In this document: positions 53,410 through 62,705 of the stretch, in pieces
How positions within the stretch are numbered: the first letter of the stretch is position 1
Layout of the letters: every line of letters starts with the position of its first letter
The notes under the pieces: generated by a model
Databases searched by the model: none
What the model saw: the letters and a program-made list of their open reading frames with translations, nothing else
Told to the model about the DNA's origin: nothing
Translations under genes and position numbers: made by a program
Source of the DNA: Pseudomonas fluorescens
Lineage (GTDB): Bacteria; Pseudomonadota; Gammaproteobacteria; Pseudomonadales; Pseudomonadaceae
DNA length: 64,000 nt
Reading direction: 5' to 3'
Assembly: GCF_001648775.1 (NCBI RefSeq)
Contig: NZ_LVEJ01000007.1
Coordinates: forward strand, 1 to 64,000

Positions 53410-54252
53410 ATGCCCAGCCACAGCAAAGACTTGCCCGCGCCATTCACTGTCGCGCGCAAACGCCCCTCGCCGATCAACCCTGCTTGGCAGCGCCGATTCA
53501 AAGGCCTGGCCTTGCCGCTGCTGATCATCATTGTTCTGGAAATTATCGTACGCCTCGGCTGGTTGCCGTCCTACCAGATGCCGGCGCCAAGCGAGATCGC
53601 CCTGACCCTCGCCGACCTTGCCGAAGGTGCCCTGTGGAAGCACATCGCGGCCAGCCTTGCGCGGGTGCTGCTGGGTTTTGCCATTGGCGCCAGCCTGGCG
53701 CTGGTGTTTGCCGCATGGGTCGGTTTGAGTCGCGAAGCCGAGGCGTACCTGGAGCCGACGTTCGCCGCGTTACGCGCCATACCGAGTCTGGCCTGGGTGC
53801 CTTTGCTTTTGCTGTGGCTGGGCATCGACGAGACCTCGAAAATCGTTCTGATCGCCATCGGCGCGTTCTTTCCGGTGTACGTCAACGTGGTCGCGGCGAT
53901 CCGCAATATCGATCGCAAACTGGTCGAGGTCGGGCGCATTTATGGCTTCAGCCGTTGGCAACTGGTGCGGCGGATTCTGCTGCCGGCCGCCCTGCCCGGC
54001 CTGTTCACCGGGTTGCGCAGCGGCATGAGCCTGGCATGGATGTTTCTCGTCGCCGCCGAGTTGATTGCGGCAACCAAAGGCCTCGGTTACCTGCTCAGCG
54101 ACGGGCGCGAAACCTCGCGACCGGACATCGTGCTGGCAGCGATTATCGTGCTGGCCTTGCTCGGTAAACTCAGTGATGGCTTGCTTGCCGCGCTGGAACG
54201 GCGCTGTTTGAAGTGGCGCGATACGTTCACCGGTCAGGACGCCAGGGAGTGA
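53410..54252 (+). CDS. ABC transporter permease, SsuC/TauC-like
   Basis: A 280-residue inner-membrane permease with about six helices and the EAA-like loop 'VEVGRIYGFSRWQLVRRILLPAALPGLFTGLR'. Forms an uptake unit with the binding protein before it. No ATPase gene lies upstream or downstream within several kilobases, so the cassette is either incomplete or uses an ATPase encoded elsewhere. Confidence 0.92.
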   Translation: MPSHSKDLPAPFTVARKRPSPINPAWQRRFKGLALPLLIIIVLEIIVRLGWLPSYQMPAPSEIALTLADLAEGALWKHIAASLARVLLGFAIGASLALVFAAWVGLSREAEAYLEPTFAALRAIPSLAWVPLLLLWLGIDETSKIVLIAIGAFFPVYVNVVAAIRNIDRKLVEVGRIYGFSRWQLVRRILLPAALPGLFTGLRSGMSLAWMFLVAAELIAATKGLGYLLSDGRETSRPDIVLAAIIVLALLGKLSDGLLAALERRCLKWRDTFTGQDARE

Positions 54253-54299
54253 TTGCGCAGAGGCGACTAAGCTGAAATCTCCAAGAGGAGATTCAGCCG

Positions 54300-54980
54300 A
54301 TGTGCGGACGACTCTCGCAGTACCGTGGTATTCACGATTTCGTCGCGGTGTTGAGCATTCCCGATGCGTTGCTCAATCACGTCGGCGACGCGCCGCTGAA
54401 TCGCTACAACGCCGCACCGACTACCTCATTGGCGGTCCTTCATCAGCACGAGCAGCGGCTTTATGCCGATAACTTGCGCTGGGGCTGGCGTCCGCATTGG
54501 GCCAAGGATCGCGCAGCACCGATCAATGCGCGGGTCGAGAAAGTCGCCCACGGCGCGTTCTTTCGGGCGATCTGGCGTCATCGGCTGATTGTGCCGGTCG
54601 ACAATTGGTTCGAATGGGTCGATGCAGGAGAGAAAACGCGCCAACCGTGGCTGATCCGCCGGGCCGATCGCGCAGCGATTTTCTGCGCCGCCATCGGCCA
54701 GTTTCCGACTGCCGATGCCGCCGCGCGTGACGACGATGGCTTCGTGATCATCACCGCCGACAGCATGGGCGGCATGCTCGACATCCACGACCGCCGCCCC
54801 GTGGTGTTCGACGCCCAACGCGCCCACGAATGGCTCGACCCGGCCACCCCGGTCGAACGTGCCGAACAAATGCTGCTGTTCGAAGGCGAAGACAGCGAGG
54901 TCTTCACCTGGCACAAAGTCGACAAAGCCGTAGGCAACTCGCGCAACCAGGGCGCCCGATTGATTGATGAAGTGGCCTAA
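54300..54980 (+). CDS. SRAP (HMCES/YedK-like) abasic-site-processing protein
   Basis: A 226-residue SRAP domain with the catalytic Cys2 ('MCGRLSQY'), 'NAAPTT' and 'NARVE' for DNA contact, Glu in 'DNWFEW' and His in 'IHDRRPVV'. These proteins crosslink to abasic sites in single-stranded DNA to protect them. AGAGGAG lies just upstream. Complete by length. Confidence 0.93.
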   Translation: MCGRLSQYRGIHDFVAVLSIPDALLNHVGDAPLNRYNAAPTTSLAVLHQHEQRLYADNLRWGWRPHWAKDRAAPINARVEKVAHGAFFRAIWRHRLIVPVDNWFEWVDAGEKTRQPWLIRRADRAAIFCAAIGQFPTADAAARDDDGFVIITADSMGGMLDIHDRRPVVFDAQRAHEWLDPATPVERAEQMLLFEGEDSEVFTWHKVDKAVGNSRNQGARLIDEVA

Positions 54981-55290
54981 AAATCCGCCTGCGTCATGCG
55001 TCTATTCAGGTGACGCAGGATCTTTACAGACGTTGTTTCATCGGTGAAACAGCACCAAAAAAACAGTCGTTTGAGCGAACTAACCGCCTGTCTGACATTT
55101 CAATCGTCATACATACATTTAGAGGCACTACGGATAGCATGCGCGCCGCATTTCCGATTGGTATACCAGTTGACCAAAGAGTCAACAAATCAGGAATCCC
55201 CCACAACTTCTACAAGCCTTGCAGAGAAATAAGTTGCGCGACGATTTTGCAATCAAACAGGTCAGCGGCCTGGAGTGTATTTATCTGTCC

Positions 55291-55506
55291 ATGACAGAAC
55301 GCTTTGAACTCGACTGTTTTATCGGCCACTACATCAAGACCCGAAACCTGCGTACCGTGCCCGACATCGAACGCATCCTGCGCACCACCCTCGAAGCGTA
55401 TCCCGGCCATCCGCCGGTGATGGTCAACGAGCTCAATGCGTGGATCGACAGAACCTTGGGATATCGGGCTTCACACCCCGACTTCACGCAGTTGGACGAT
55501 CTTTAA
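55291..55506 (+). CDS. Small hypothetical protein (71 residues)
   Basis: A soluble, possibly helical protein: 'MTERFELDCFIGHYIKTRNL' and 'VNELNAWIDRTLGYRASHPDF'. The start is uncertain: the ATG at 55291 has only a distant GGAG and a TTG at 55219 is in frame. The upstream gap 54981-55290 is AT-rich and shows a TGTTTCA-TCGG-TGAAACA hairpin (55034-55051) but no other gene. A terminator follows, which supports it as a real transcription unit. Confidence 0.6.
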   Translation: MTERFELDCFIGHYIKTRNLRTVPDIERILRTTLEAYPGHPPVMVNELNAWIDRTLGYRASHPDFTQLDDL

Positions 55507-55510
55507 AACC

Positions 55511-55544
55511 ACGAAAAAGCCCCGCTCTTGCGGGGCTTTTTCGT
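55511..55544. terminator. Bidirectional terminator
   Basis: Near-perfect stem ACGAAAAAGCCCCGC / GCGGGGCTTTTTCGT with a 4-base loop, between two convergent small genes. Confidence 0.93.
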
Positions 55545-55553
55545 ATCAGTCCG

Positions 55554-55700
55554 TCAGAACTTGCGATCTGGATCGGATAGCTCCCTGCCATCATCGTGCT
55601 TCCAGGTCTGTTCCTTGTGCTTCTCACGCTCGATTTCTTCTGGCGTCGGCTCATCCTGCTGTTCTTCATCCACTTTCGGCTGTTTTTGCTCAGTCGCCAT
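55554..55700 (-). CDS. 48-residue highly charged small protein
   Basis: A short frame coding for MATEQKQPKVDEEQQ followed by 'EEIEREKHKEQTWKHDDG' and 'SDPDRKF', mostly Glu, Lys, Gln and Asp. A strong GGGAGG ribosome site stands about 6 bases before the ATG, and the gene runs toward the shared terminator. Probably disordered or helical; such small proteins are common in Pseudomonas and unnamed. Confidence 0.72.
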   Translation of the reverse strand: MATEQKQPKVDEEQQDEPTPEEIEREKHKEQTWKHDDGRELSDPDRKF

Positions 55701-55763
55701 GCCCACCTCCCGTCACAAGTAAGCTGTCATCCTTACAGCGTAGAACAGTTTTCATCAGACAAC

Positions 55764-56078
55764 TTACAACCACCAACGCAAGAGAAAGAAGAACGCCATG
55801 CTTAACAGCATGCTAAGCAAAGTATTACGGGTGTAAAGCACCAGACCGACGGCCACCAGCGAACTCAGCAGATACGGGTTATCCCACTGCAAATTCAGCT
55901 GTTTGTCCGGCATGAACACAATCGGCCCGCAGATGGCGGTGAGCATGCCCGGCACCGCGAAACCCAGAAACTGCCGCGCGTTGCTGCTCAAACGCACCGG
56001 CAAACGTGGCTCGAGAAACACGTAGCGGTTGAGAAACACCAGAATCCCCATGCCGAAAATCACTGCCCAAACCATCAT
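55764..56078 (-). CDS. azlD: AzlD-family branched-chain amino acid transport protein
   Basis: A 104-residue protein with three to four TM helices ('WAVIFGMGILVFLNRYVFL', 'FVPGML'-like segments), partner of AzlC. Its start ATG overlaps the azlC stop (ATGA at 56075-56078). AzlCD pairs export branched-chain amino acids or analogues from the cell. Confidence 0.9.
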   Translation of the reverse strand: MMVWAVIFGMGILVFLNRYVFLEPRLPVRLSSNARQFLGFAVPGMLTAICGPIVFMPDKQLNLQWDNPYLLSSLVAVGLVLYTRNTLLSMLLSMAFFFLLRWWL

Positions 56079-56773
56079 GTGCGCCCCCGATACAGCTTGT
56101 TGCAGATAAACCCTGCAGTCATTCCCGCCAATCCCGACAATACCAGCGCCGAGCCCCATTGCCAGTAACTGAACAGCACCGAGCAGAACAACGATACCGC
56201 CACGCAAACCACCGTCGGTACGTTACGCACCACCGGTGTGATCAACGCGATAAACGTGGCGGCAATCGAGAAATCCAGCCCCAGATGTTCCAGCCCGGGA
56301 ATGCTGCTGCCCAGCACGATGCCGGCCAGGGTGAACAGGTTCCAGGCGACGTAGAACGTCAGCCCCACACCCAGCGCATACCAGCGATTGAACTGCTGGC
56401 GGTCATGCTGGCTGGTCAGGGCGAACAGTTCATCGGTGAGCAAAAAACCCAGGCCAATCCGCCAGCGCCCCGGCAGCGGCGAAATCACCGAACGCATGCT
56501 CATGCCATACAACAAATGCTGCGACGTCAGCAGCAACGTGGTCAGCAGAATCGAGAAAATCCCCGCACCGCCCTTGAGCATGCCGATCGCCACCAACTGC
56601 GCCGCACCGGCAAACACGATGCTCGACAAGCCCTGGCCTTGCAGCGGCGTGAGGTTGGCTTCGATCGCCATGGAACCGGCCAACAACCCCCACGGGGCGG
56701 TGGCCAGAGACAGCGGCATGATCGCCGCAGCGCCGCGAAGAAACGCACTGCGCGGCAAAACTGAGTCAGACAT
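56075..56773 (-). CDS. azlC: AzlC-family branched-chain amino acid export protein
   Basis: A 232-residue AzlC protein with several TM helices and the family segment 'AGAAQLVAIGMLKGGAGIFSILLTTLLLTSQHLLYGMSMR'. It forms a two-gene operon with azlD. It is divergent from the PAS-GGDEF gene across 184 bases. Confidence 0.93.
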   Translation of the reverse strand: MSDSVLPRSAFLRGAAAIMPLSLATAPWGLLAGSMAIEANLTPLQGQGLSSIVFAGAAQLVAIGMLKGGAGIFSILLTTLLLTSQHLLYGMSMRSVISPLPGRWRIGLGFLLTDELFALTSQHDRQQFNRWYALGVGLTFYVAWNLFTLAGIVLGSSIPGLEHLGLDFSIAATFIALITPVVRNVPTVVCVAVSLFCSVLFSYWQWGSALVLSGLAGMTAGFICNKLYRGRT

Positions 56774-56957
56774 AAACGTTCTTCAACCAGGAAAACGGTC
56801 AACGACTGTGCCAGCAAACTGGCGCTGCTGGCTTGAACAATCTTGCGCACTTAAGGGAAATCGGCAGGATCCAACCGTTCATCGGCAAGCTGCTTGCAAG
56901 CCAACAGTGCCAGCAACATGCTGGCGCTGCATTTTCCCCTCGAGACCGTCCCCCGCC

Positions 56958-57893
56958 ATGACCGCCATCGACAATGACGTGTACAAGACTCTGCTCGAAT
57001 CGACCCAAGCCATCCCATGGCGAATCGACTGGCAGACCATGAGCTTCAGCTACATCGGCCCGCAGATCGAAACCCTGCTCGGCTGGCAGCAGGACAGTTG
57101 GGTCGGGGTCAACGACTGGGTCGAGCGCATGCACCCGGATGATCGCGATTACGTGGTGGAATTTTGTGTGTCGCAGTCACGCGCCGGTGTCGATCACGAA
57201 GCCGACTATCGCGCCCTCACCAGCACCGGCGAGTACGTGTGGATCCGCGATGTCGTGCATGTGGTGCGCAAGGACGGTGAAGTCGAAGCGCTGGTGGGCT
57301 TCATGTTCGATATCAGCGAGCGCAAGAAAACCGAAGAACACCTGATCCGTTTGCAGAAGCAACTCGAAGAGTATTCGTTTCAGGATGGCCTCACCGGCAT
57401 CGCCAACCGACGCATGTTCGACACCGTTCTCGAACGCGAATGGCTCAGCGCCCAACGCACGGGATTGCCGCTGTCGCTGCTGATCCTCGATATCGACTAC
57501 TTCAAGCAGTACAACGATCATTACGGCCACATCAAGGGCGATGAGTGCCTGCGACAGGTAGCCAAGACACTGTCACTGGCGGCCAATCGACCACGGGATT
57601 TCATTGCCCGGATTGGCGGTGAAGAGTTTGTCTGGCTACTGCCGGAAACCGATGCCGAATCGGCGCGTCTGGTGGCACGCAAGTGCCTGCACCTGATCCG
57701 CCAGCAGCAGATCGCCCATGCGCATTCAGCGGTGTCGTCACTGGTGAGTTTGAGCCTCGGCGTCGGCACCACCCAGGCCGGTGTCGAAGACGATCCGCTG
57801 CACTTCATCGAGCGCGTCGACAAATTGCTCTATCAGGCCAAGCACAACGGACGGATGCGCGCGGAGTTCGCTGATTTTCGCACTGAGCGTTAA
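56958..57893 (+). CDS. PAS-GGDEF diguanylate cyclase
   Basis: A 311-residue soluble protein: PAS fold (about 15-118, 'WQQDSWVGVNDWVERMHPDDRDYV' and a PAC end 'FMFDISERKKTEEHL'), then GGDEF (~140-300). The active-site motif is GGEEF at 220-224 and an RxxD inhibitory site (RPRD, 211-214) lies exactly five residues before it. It should therefore make cyclic di-GMP with product inhibition. No TM segment, so the PAS domain senses a cytoplasmic signal. Confidence 0.93.
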   Translation: MTAIDNDVYKTLLESTQAIPWRIDWQTMSFSYIGPQIETLLGWQQDSWVGVNDWVERMHPDDRDYVVEFCVSQSRAGVDHEADYRALTSTGEYVWIRDVVHVVRKDGEVEALVGFMFDISERKKTEEHLIRLQKQLEEYSFQDGLTGIANRRMFDTVLEREWLSAQRTGLPLSLLILDIDYFKQYNDHYGHIKGDECLRQVAKTLSLAANRPRDFIARIGGEEFVWLLPETDAESARLVARKCLHLIRQQQIAHAHSAVSSLVSLSLGVGTTQAGVEDDPLHFIERVDKLLYQAKHNGRMRAEFADFRTER

Positions 57894-57945
57894 TCCCCTG
57901 AGCGGCGTAACATAGCGCCATTCACAATCGCGTCAGGGAGACGAC

Positions 57946-58320
57946 ATGCTGTACCGAATCGCAGCCGACGGGCTGGTGCTGTTTCATTTGTGCTTCATTC
58001 TGTTCGTGCTGTTTGGCGGGCTGCTGGTCCTCAAATGGCCACGGCTGATGTGGCTGCATTTGCCGGCCGCCGCTTGGGGCGTCGCGGTCGAGGTTTTGCA
58101 CCTGACCTGTCCGCTGACCTACTGGGAAAACCTCATGCGCCACGCCGCCGGGCAAACCGATTACGCCGGCGGTTTCATCGAGCACTACATCTGGCCGATC
58201 ATCTATCCGGCCGGGCTCACGCCACAGATTCAACTGGCACTCGGCAGCGTGGTGCTGGCGGTCAACTTGCTGGTTTATGGTCGTTTGATCCGTTCGTGGA
58301 AACTGCGTCGAGCGCTGTGA
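57946..58320 (+). CDS. DUF2784 membrane protein
   Basis: A 124-residue protein with about four TM helices and the DUF2784 marks 'ADGLVLFHLCFILFVLFGGLLV' and 'LTCPLTYWENLMR'. Function unknown. Its stop is adjacent to the 3' end of the convergent DUF3087 gene. Confidence 0.92.
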   Translation: MLYRIAADGLVLFHLCFILFVLFGGLLVLKWPRLMWLHLPAAAWGVAVEVLHLTCPLTYWENLMRHAAGQTDYAGGFIEHYIWPIIYPAGLTPQIQLALGSVVLAVNLLVYGRLIRSWKLRRAL

Positions 58321-58848
58321 TCAGCGCGACGTCTGCTTCACGGCGTCCAGCCAGGCCGGATCCAGGCGCGTCTGCTCGGTGTCGAGCCCCAGCGCCTGCA
58401 TCCGCTGTTTATGCGCTTCGACTTCACGCCACAGTTGCCCATGATCGCTGGAGTTGCCGTCCAGTTCATGCATCTGTGTCAGCCCCAGATGATAGAAGCG
58501 CAAGATCTTCATGGCCGTCGGGTCGCCCTTCTCCACCGCCGCCGTGACTTGATGCATCACGTTGGTGACGCTCATCAAACTGCGCTTGAGCCGCCAGCTG
58601 TAAACGGCCGGCGCCATCCACGTCTGATGCCAGAAGCGCCCGCGCAATAATCCCGCCGTCAGCAGAAACGCGACGAACACCCCGCCGACATTGAAGCGCA
58701 GGTTGTCAGCCCCGGGCGCGCCGAACAGCGCCACCGCGACGCTGGAAAACAACATCGCCAGCACCAGAAACAGCACGGCGATGATGATCGTGCTGCGGCG
58801 GGTCTGCTGGCGAAAGCTGGCGGCGTCCATCGGCTGAATCTCGAACAT
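58321..58848 (-). CDS. DUF3087 membrane protein
   Basis: A 175-residue protein with two N-terminal TM helices (about 20-44 and 52-70) and a soluble helical C-terminal domain ('MKILRFYHLGLTQMHELDGN'). Matches DUF3087, common in Pseudomonas; function unknown. The ATG at 58848 has AAGGAAG upstream. Confidence 0.9.
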   Translation of the reverse strand: MFEIQPMDAASFRQQTRRSTIIIAVLFLVLAMLFSSVAVALFGAPGADNLRFNVGGVFVAFLLTAGLLRGRFWHQTWMAPAVYSWRLKRSLMSVTNVMHQVTAAVEKGDPTAMKILRFYHLGLTQMHELDGNSSDHGQLWREVEAHKQRMQALGLDTEQTRLDPAWLDAVKQTSR

Positions 58849-59072
58849 CACAAATGACTTCCTTGAGCGACAAAAGGGCTTACTGAAAAAACCGGCCGGC
58901 GCATTATCGCCTCTACGGCGGATTTAGCTATGCTGGGGCTCCTTTTCATCTTTTCAGCGTCCAACGGGGACATGGCGGTACAGCGCAGATCGTGCCATCT
59001 TCATTCATGGATACACACTATTCGGATGCCATTCGCCTGGTTTTGGGATGACATCGTTTTAAGGATCATTGC

Positions 59073-60446
59073 ATGACCCAACGACACGTAATCAATGCCT
59101 CGGTCAGCCCGAAAGGCAGCCTGGAAACCCTTTCTCAACGTGAAGTTCAGCAACTGAGCGAAGCCGGATCCGGCAGCACCTACACCCTCTTCCGCCAGTG
59201 CGCCCTGGCCATCCTCAACACCGGCGCCCATGTTGATAACGCCAAGACCATCCTCGAAGCCTACAAGGACTTCGAAATCCGCATTCACCAACAGGACCGG
59301 GGCGTGCGCCTGGAGCTGCTGAACGCGCCGGCCGACGCTTTCGTCGATGGCGAAATGATCGCCAGCACCCGTGAAATGCTTTTCAGCGCCCTGCGCGACA
59401 TCGTCTACACCGAAAACGAACTCGACAGCCAGCGCATCGATCTGAGCACCTCGCAAGGCATCAGCGACTACGTTTTCCATCTGCTGCGCAACGCGCGCAC
59501 CCTGCGCCCGGGCGTCGAGCCGAAAATCGTCGTCTGCTGGGGCGGCCACTCGATCAACACCGAAGAATACAAATACACCAAGAAAGTCGGCCACGAACTG
59601 GGCCTGCGCAGCCTCGACATCTGCACCGGTTGCGGCCCGGGCGTGATGAAAGGCCCGATGAAAGGCGCGACCATCGCCCACGCCAAACAGCGTATTCACG
59701 GCGGTCGTTATCTGGGTCTGACCGAGCCTGGCATCATCGCCGCCGAAGCGCCGAACCCGATCGTCAACGAGCTGGTGATCCTGCCGGACATCGAAAAACG
59801 TCTGGAAGCGTTCGTGCGCGTTGGCCACGGCATCATCATCTTCCCGGGCGGCGCTGGTACGGCGGAGGAATTCCTCTACCTGCTCGGCATCCTCATGCAC
59901 CCGGACAATAAAGGGCTGCCGTTCCCGGTGATCCTTACCGGGCCGAAACATGCCGCGCCGTATCTGGAACAGCTCGACGCCTTCGTCACCGCCACCCTCG
60001 GCGAAGCGGCCAAGCAGCATTACGAAATCATCATTGACGACCCGGCCGAAGTGGCGCGGCAGATGACTCAGGGGCTGAAAGCGGTGAAGCAGTTCCGTCG
60101 CGAGCGCAACGATGCGTTCCACTTCAACTGGCTGTTGAAGATCGACGAAGGCTTCCAGCGCCCGTTCGATCCGACCCACGAAAACATGGCCAACCTCAAA
60201 CTGCACCGCGACCAGCCACCGCACGAACTCGCGGCGAACCTGCGCCGGGCGTTCTCGGGCATCGTCGCCGGCAACGTCAAGGACAAGGGCATTCGCCTGA
60301 TCGAAGAACACGGGCCGTACCAGATCCGCGGTGATGCGGCGATCATGCAACCGCTTGATGCGCTGCTCAAAGCCTTCGTCGCCCAGCACCGGATGAAACT
60401 GCCGGGTGGCGCGGCGTATGTGCCGTGTTATCGAGTGGTGGCGTAA
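59073..60446 (+). CDS. ppnN: PpnN (YgdH)-type nucleotide 5'-monophosphate nucleosidase
   Basis: A 457-residue three-domain LOG-family enzyme. The N-terminal PpnN domain (1-~130) precedes the Rossmann-like core with 'CWGGHSINTEEY', 'CGPGVMKGPMKGA' and 'PGGAGTAEEFLYLLG', then a C-terminal regulatory domain. PpnN cleaves nucleoside monophosphates to base and ribose 5-phosphate and responds to (p)ppGpp. Complete by length. ATG preceded by AAGGAT. Confidence 0.94.
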   Translation: MTQRHVINASVSPKGSLETLSQREVQQLSEAGSGSTYTLFRQCALAILNTGAHVDNAKTILEAYKDFEIRIHQQDRGVRLELLNAPADAFVDGEMIASTREMLFSALRDIVYTENELDSQRIDLSTSQGISDYVFHLLRNARTLRPGVEPKIVVCWGGHSINTEEYKYTKKVGHELGLRSLDICTGCGPGVMKGPMKGATIAHAKQRIHGGRYLGLTEPGIIAAEAPNPIVNELVILPDIEKRLEAFVRVGHGIIIFPGGAGTAEEFLYLLGILMHPDNKGLPFPVILTGPKHAAPYLEQLDAFVTATLGEAAKQHYEIIIDDPAEVARQMTQGLKAVKQFRRERNDAFHFNWLLKIDEGFQRPFDPTHENMANLKLHRDQPPHELAANLRRAFSGIVAGNVKDKGIRLIEEHGPYQIRGDAAIMQPLDALLKAFVAQHRMKLPGGAAYVPCYRVVA

Positions 60447-60470
60447 CTCTTTCGGTTACCACGCTACAAA

Positions 60471-60631
60471 TGTAGCAGCGAGCTTGCTCGCGATAGCGGT
60501 GTATCAGTCACCTTGATTTCGACTGACACACCGATTTCGCGAGCAAGCTCGCTCCCACAGGTTCTGTTGTGTGGCGCAAATGGTATTTACAACCTGGGTC
60601 CCTGTGGGAGCGAGCTTGCTCGCGAAGAGGC
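60471..60631. repeat. Triple REP array, GAGCSWGCTCGCGAA class
   Basis: Three palindromic units (about 60471-60497, 60532-60560, 60602-60631) instead of the usual two, in the 215 bases between the convergent ppnN and FAD protein genes. Confidence 0.9.
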
Positions 60632-60661
60632 CCGAAAGACCACCAAAGACCACCATCAACC

Positions 60662-62056
60662 TTATCCAACCAACCGCACCGCCAATGCCTTGGCCTGCAA
60701 CGCCACATCCGTCACCGCAGTGCTCTCCCACCACATCCCGCGCAACGGCGGCCCCATCGCAAACAAGCGGTCAGCGGCACGCCCTTCGACATCCAGCACC
60801 GCGCCATCCACCGCCGCCGCAATCCCCAATGCCAATGGCCCCGGTTGTATCAGACCGCGTGCCAGTAGCTGCTGCGGCAACGGTCGCGCCACGCGGCGCC
60901 AGTCATATTCGATGCCACTGGAGTTGATCAGCGCGGCGCCCTGCACCACGCACGTTTGCGACTCACCGCGACGTCGAATGCGAATCCTGACGCCAGCCTC
61001 CGGACTAGGCTCAAGCGCTTTGAACGACGCTGCCTGAATCCGCAATCGACCTTCGCTGTGCAAGCGCTCGACCAACGCGGCACTCAGCGGTGGCGAACGG
61101 TGGTGATGACTCTCCCACCACGGCCGCACATGGCGGACGAATTGTCGACGCTGCGCGTCCGTCGCCTGACTCCACAACCGTGGGATGTGCATACGCACCG
61201 TGTCCAGTGGCGCCTGCCAGTCGATGCCTTGGGCGATAGCGTTGCGGCACTGCCGACGCAGTTGCCGCAGCAACTGTCGTGGCGTACGAATGCCATGATC
61301 GGCGCCGAGAAAGTCCGTCCATGCCGGCGGTTGGCGGCGCACGTGAGGTAACAGTCCGTGCCGGGAAAACACCTCAATCGGCCCGCGATGCCCGGCCTGC
61401 TGCAGCGACACCACGGCATCGACCATGGTCAGGCCGGAACCAATGATCAGCACGGTCGATTGCGGGTCAAGCTGGCGCATGGCCGCGACATCCCACGGAT
61501 CGAGTGCGGCCGCATTGAGGCCGCTGGATTGTTTCTGTGGCGTTCTGGCGGCGGCAAACATGCCGGTGGCGAGCACCGAATACGCGCCCTTCAGTCGCTG
61601 ACCATCGCTCAAGCTGAGTTGCACCGAATCGCCGTCAATCTGCAGATCAATAACCTCCGCGCAGATATGCTCGACGCTCGAACCGTGTCGCACCCCGACA
61701 GTTCGCGCCTCGGCCAGACGCTGCTGCACATACACACCAAACAACCCGCGCGGCGGGAACAGTTCGCTGACCGGCACATCCTGCTCGGCCGATTCCGGCC
61801 AGCCGCCGCCCGCGATGTGCGCGGTCAGCCACTGGGTCAAGTCATCAGGGTTATCCGGGTCAACGCTCATCCGCGCCGCATTGCCGTTGAGCGTATGGCC
61901 CAACTCGACAGCGCTGTACGCTTCGCCCCGACCCAGCTCGGCGCGAGGCTCGATGATAAAAATCTTGCGCTGGCCTGGCAGACGCAACAGTTGCACCGCC
62001 AGCATCGTGCCGCTGAGGCCACCGCCGATGATCAGGATGTCCGCGTTTTGACTCAT
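60662..62056 (-). CDS. FAD/NAD(P)-binding oxidoreductase
   Basis: A 464-residue flavoprotein with a Rossmann motif 'IIGGGLSGTMLAVQLL' (~9-24) and a second 'LIIGSGLTMVDAVVSL' near 200. It matches the FAD-NAD(P)-binding family of uncharacterised hydroxylase-like proteins ('HTLNGNAARMSVDPDNPDDLTQWL' is typical). It lies directly behind an XRE-cupin regulator on the same strand (adjacent, no gap), so they are probably co-transcribed. Substrate unknown. Confidence 0.88.
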   Translation of the reverse strand: MSQNADILIIGGGLSGTMLAVQLLRLPGQRKIFIIEPRAELGRGEAYSAVELGHTLNGNAARMSVDPDNPDDLTQWLTAHIAGGGWPESAEQDVPVSELFPPRGLFGVYVQQRLAEARTVGVRHGSSVEHICAEVIDLQIDGDSVQLSLSDGQRLKGAYSVLATGMFAAARTPQKQSSGLNAAALDPWDVAAMRQLDPQSTVLIIGSGLTMVDAVVSLQQAGHRGPIEVFSRHGLLPHVRRQPPAWTDFLGADHGIRTPRQLLRQLRRQCRNAIAQGIDWQAPLDTVRMHIPRLWSQATDAQRRQFVRHVRPWWESHHHRSPPLSAALVERLHSEGRLRIQAASFKALEPSPEAGVRIRIRRRGESQTCVVQGAALINSSGIEYDWRRVARPLPQQLLARGLIQPGPLALGIAAAVDGAVLDVEGRAADRLFAMGPPLRGMWWESTAVTDVALQAKALAVRLVG

Positions 62057-62632
62057 TCAAATCACCACATTGCGTACGAAACGCGCCGCCACCTCGCCGT
62101 CATTGCGATAGCTATGCGGCTGGTTGCTGGCAAACATGAAAAACTCGCCCGTGGCGATTTGCTGGCGTTGCTCGCCGAGCATCAGCGTCAGGCATCCTTC
62201 GAAGACGTAGATTTGCTCGCTCCAGCCATCGGCATCCGGTTGCGAAGGATAGACTTCGCCCGGTTGCAGGCACCACTCCCATTGTTCGACTTCGCGGGTG
62301 GCCGTGGCTTTGGACAGCAACACGGCCCTGCTCCCGGGAATGCTCCCCGCCCAAGCCACTTCATTGATCCGGCTCGGATCACGCGCATCCGGCGCCTGGA
62401 TCAAATCGCTGAACGCCACATCCAGCGCTTCGGCGACACGATCAAGAGTGGTCAGGCTGACGTTCTTCTCGCCCGCCTCGATCGCCACCAGCATGCGTCG
62501 GCTGACACCGGACTTTTCCGCCAGCGCGGTCTGGCTCAGGTCAGCGGCATGCCGCAGACGCCGGACGTTCTGGCTGACGTGTTGCAAAACGGAGGCCCGT
62601 TGCGTCGAATCTTTGTGCACTATATTGCTCAC
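62057..62632 (-). CDS. XRE-cupin transcriptional regulator
   Basis: About 191 residues: HTH_3 domain ('VRRLRHAADLSQTALAEKSGVSRRMLVAIEAGEKNVSL') and a C-terminal cupin sensor domain ('WCLQPGEVYPSQPDADGWSEQIYVFEGCLTLML', 'GEFFMFASNQPHSYRN'). Such regulators sense a small ligand through the cupin. The start is taken as GTG 62632 (MSNIVHKD...); GTG 62620 is possible and the frame stays open to 62803, overlapping the divergent gene. It probably represses the EamA exporter and its own operon. Confidence 0.88.
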   Translation of the reverse strand: MSNIVHKDSTQRASVLQHVSQNVRRLRHAADLSQTALAEKSGVSRRMLVAIEAGEKNVSLTTLDRVAEALDVAFSDLIQAPDARDPSRINEVAWAGSIPGSRAVLLSKATATREVEQWEWCLQPGEVYPSQPDADGWSEQIYVFEGCLTLMLGEQRQQIATGEFFMFASNQPHSYRNDGEVAARFVRNVVI

Positions 62633-62654
62633 TCGCTGAGGTTGGGCAGTATAC

Positions 62655-62672
62655 TGCGCAACGTTGGGCGCA
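62655..62672. promoter_or_regulatory. Candidate XRE-cupin operator
   Basis: Inverted repeat TGCGC-N8-GCGCA, with further TGTGC/TGCGCA half-sites at 62674-62679 and 62694-62700, in the short region between the regulator and exporter starts. A repressor bound here would cover both promoters. Confidence 0.5.
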
Positions 62673-62705
62673 TTGTGCGTCCTCCTTTTTATAGTGCGCA
62701 AGGTC

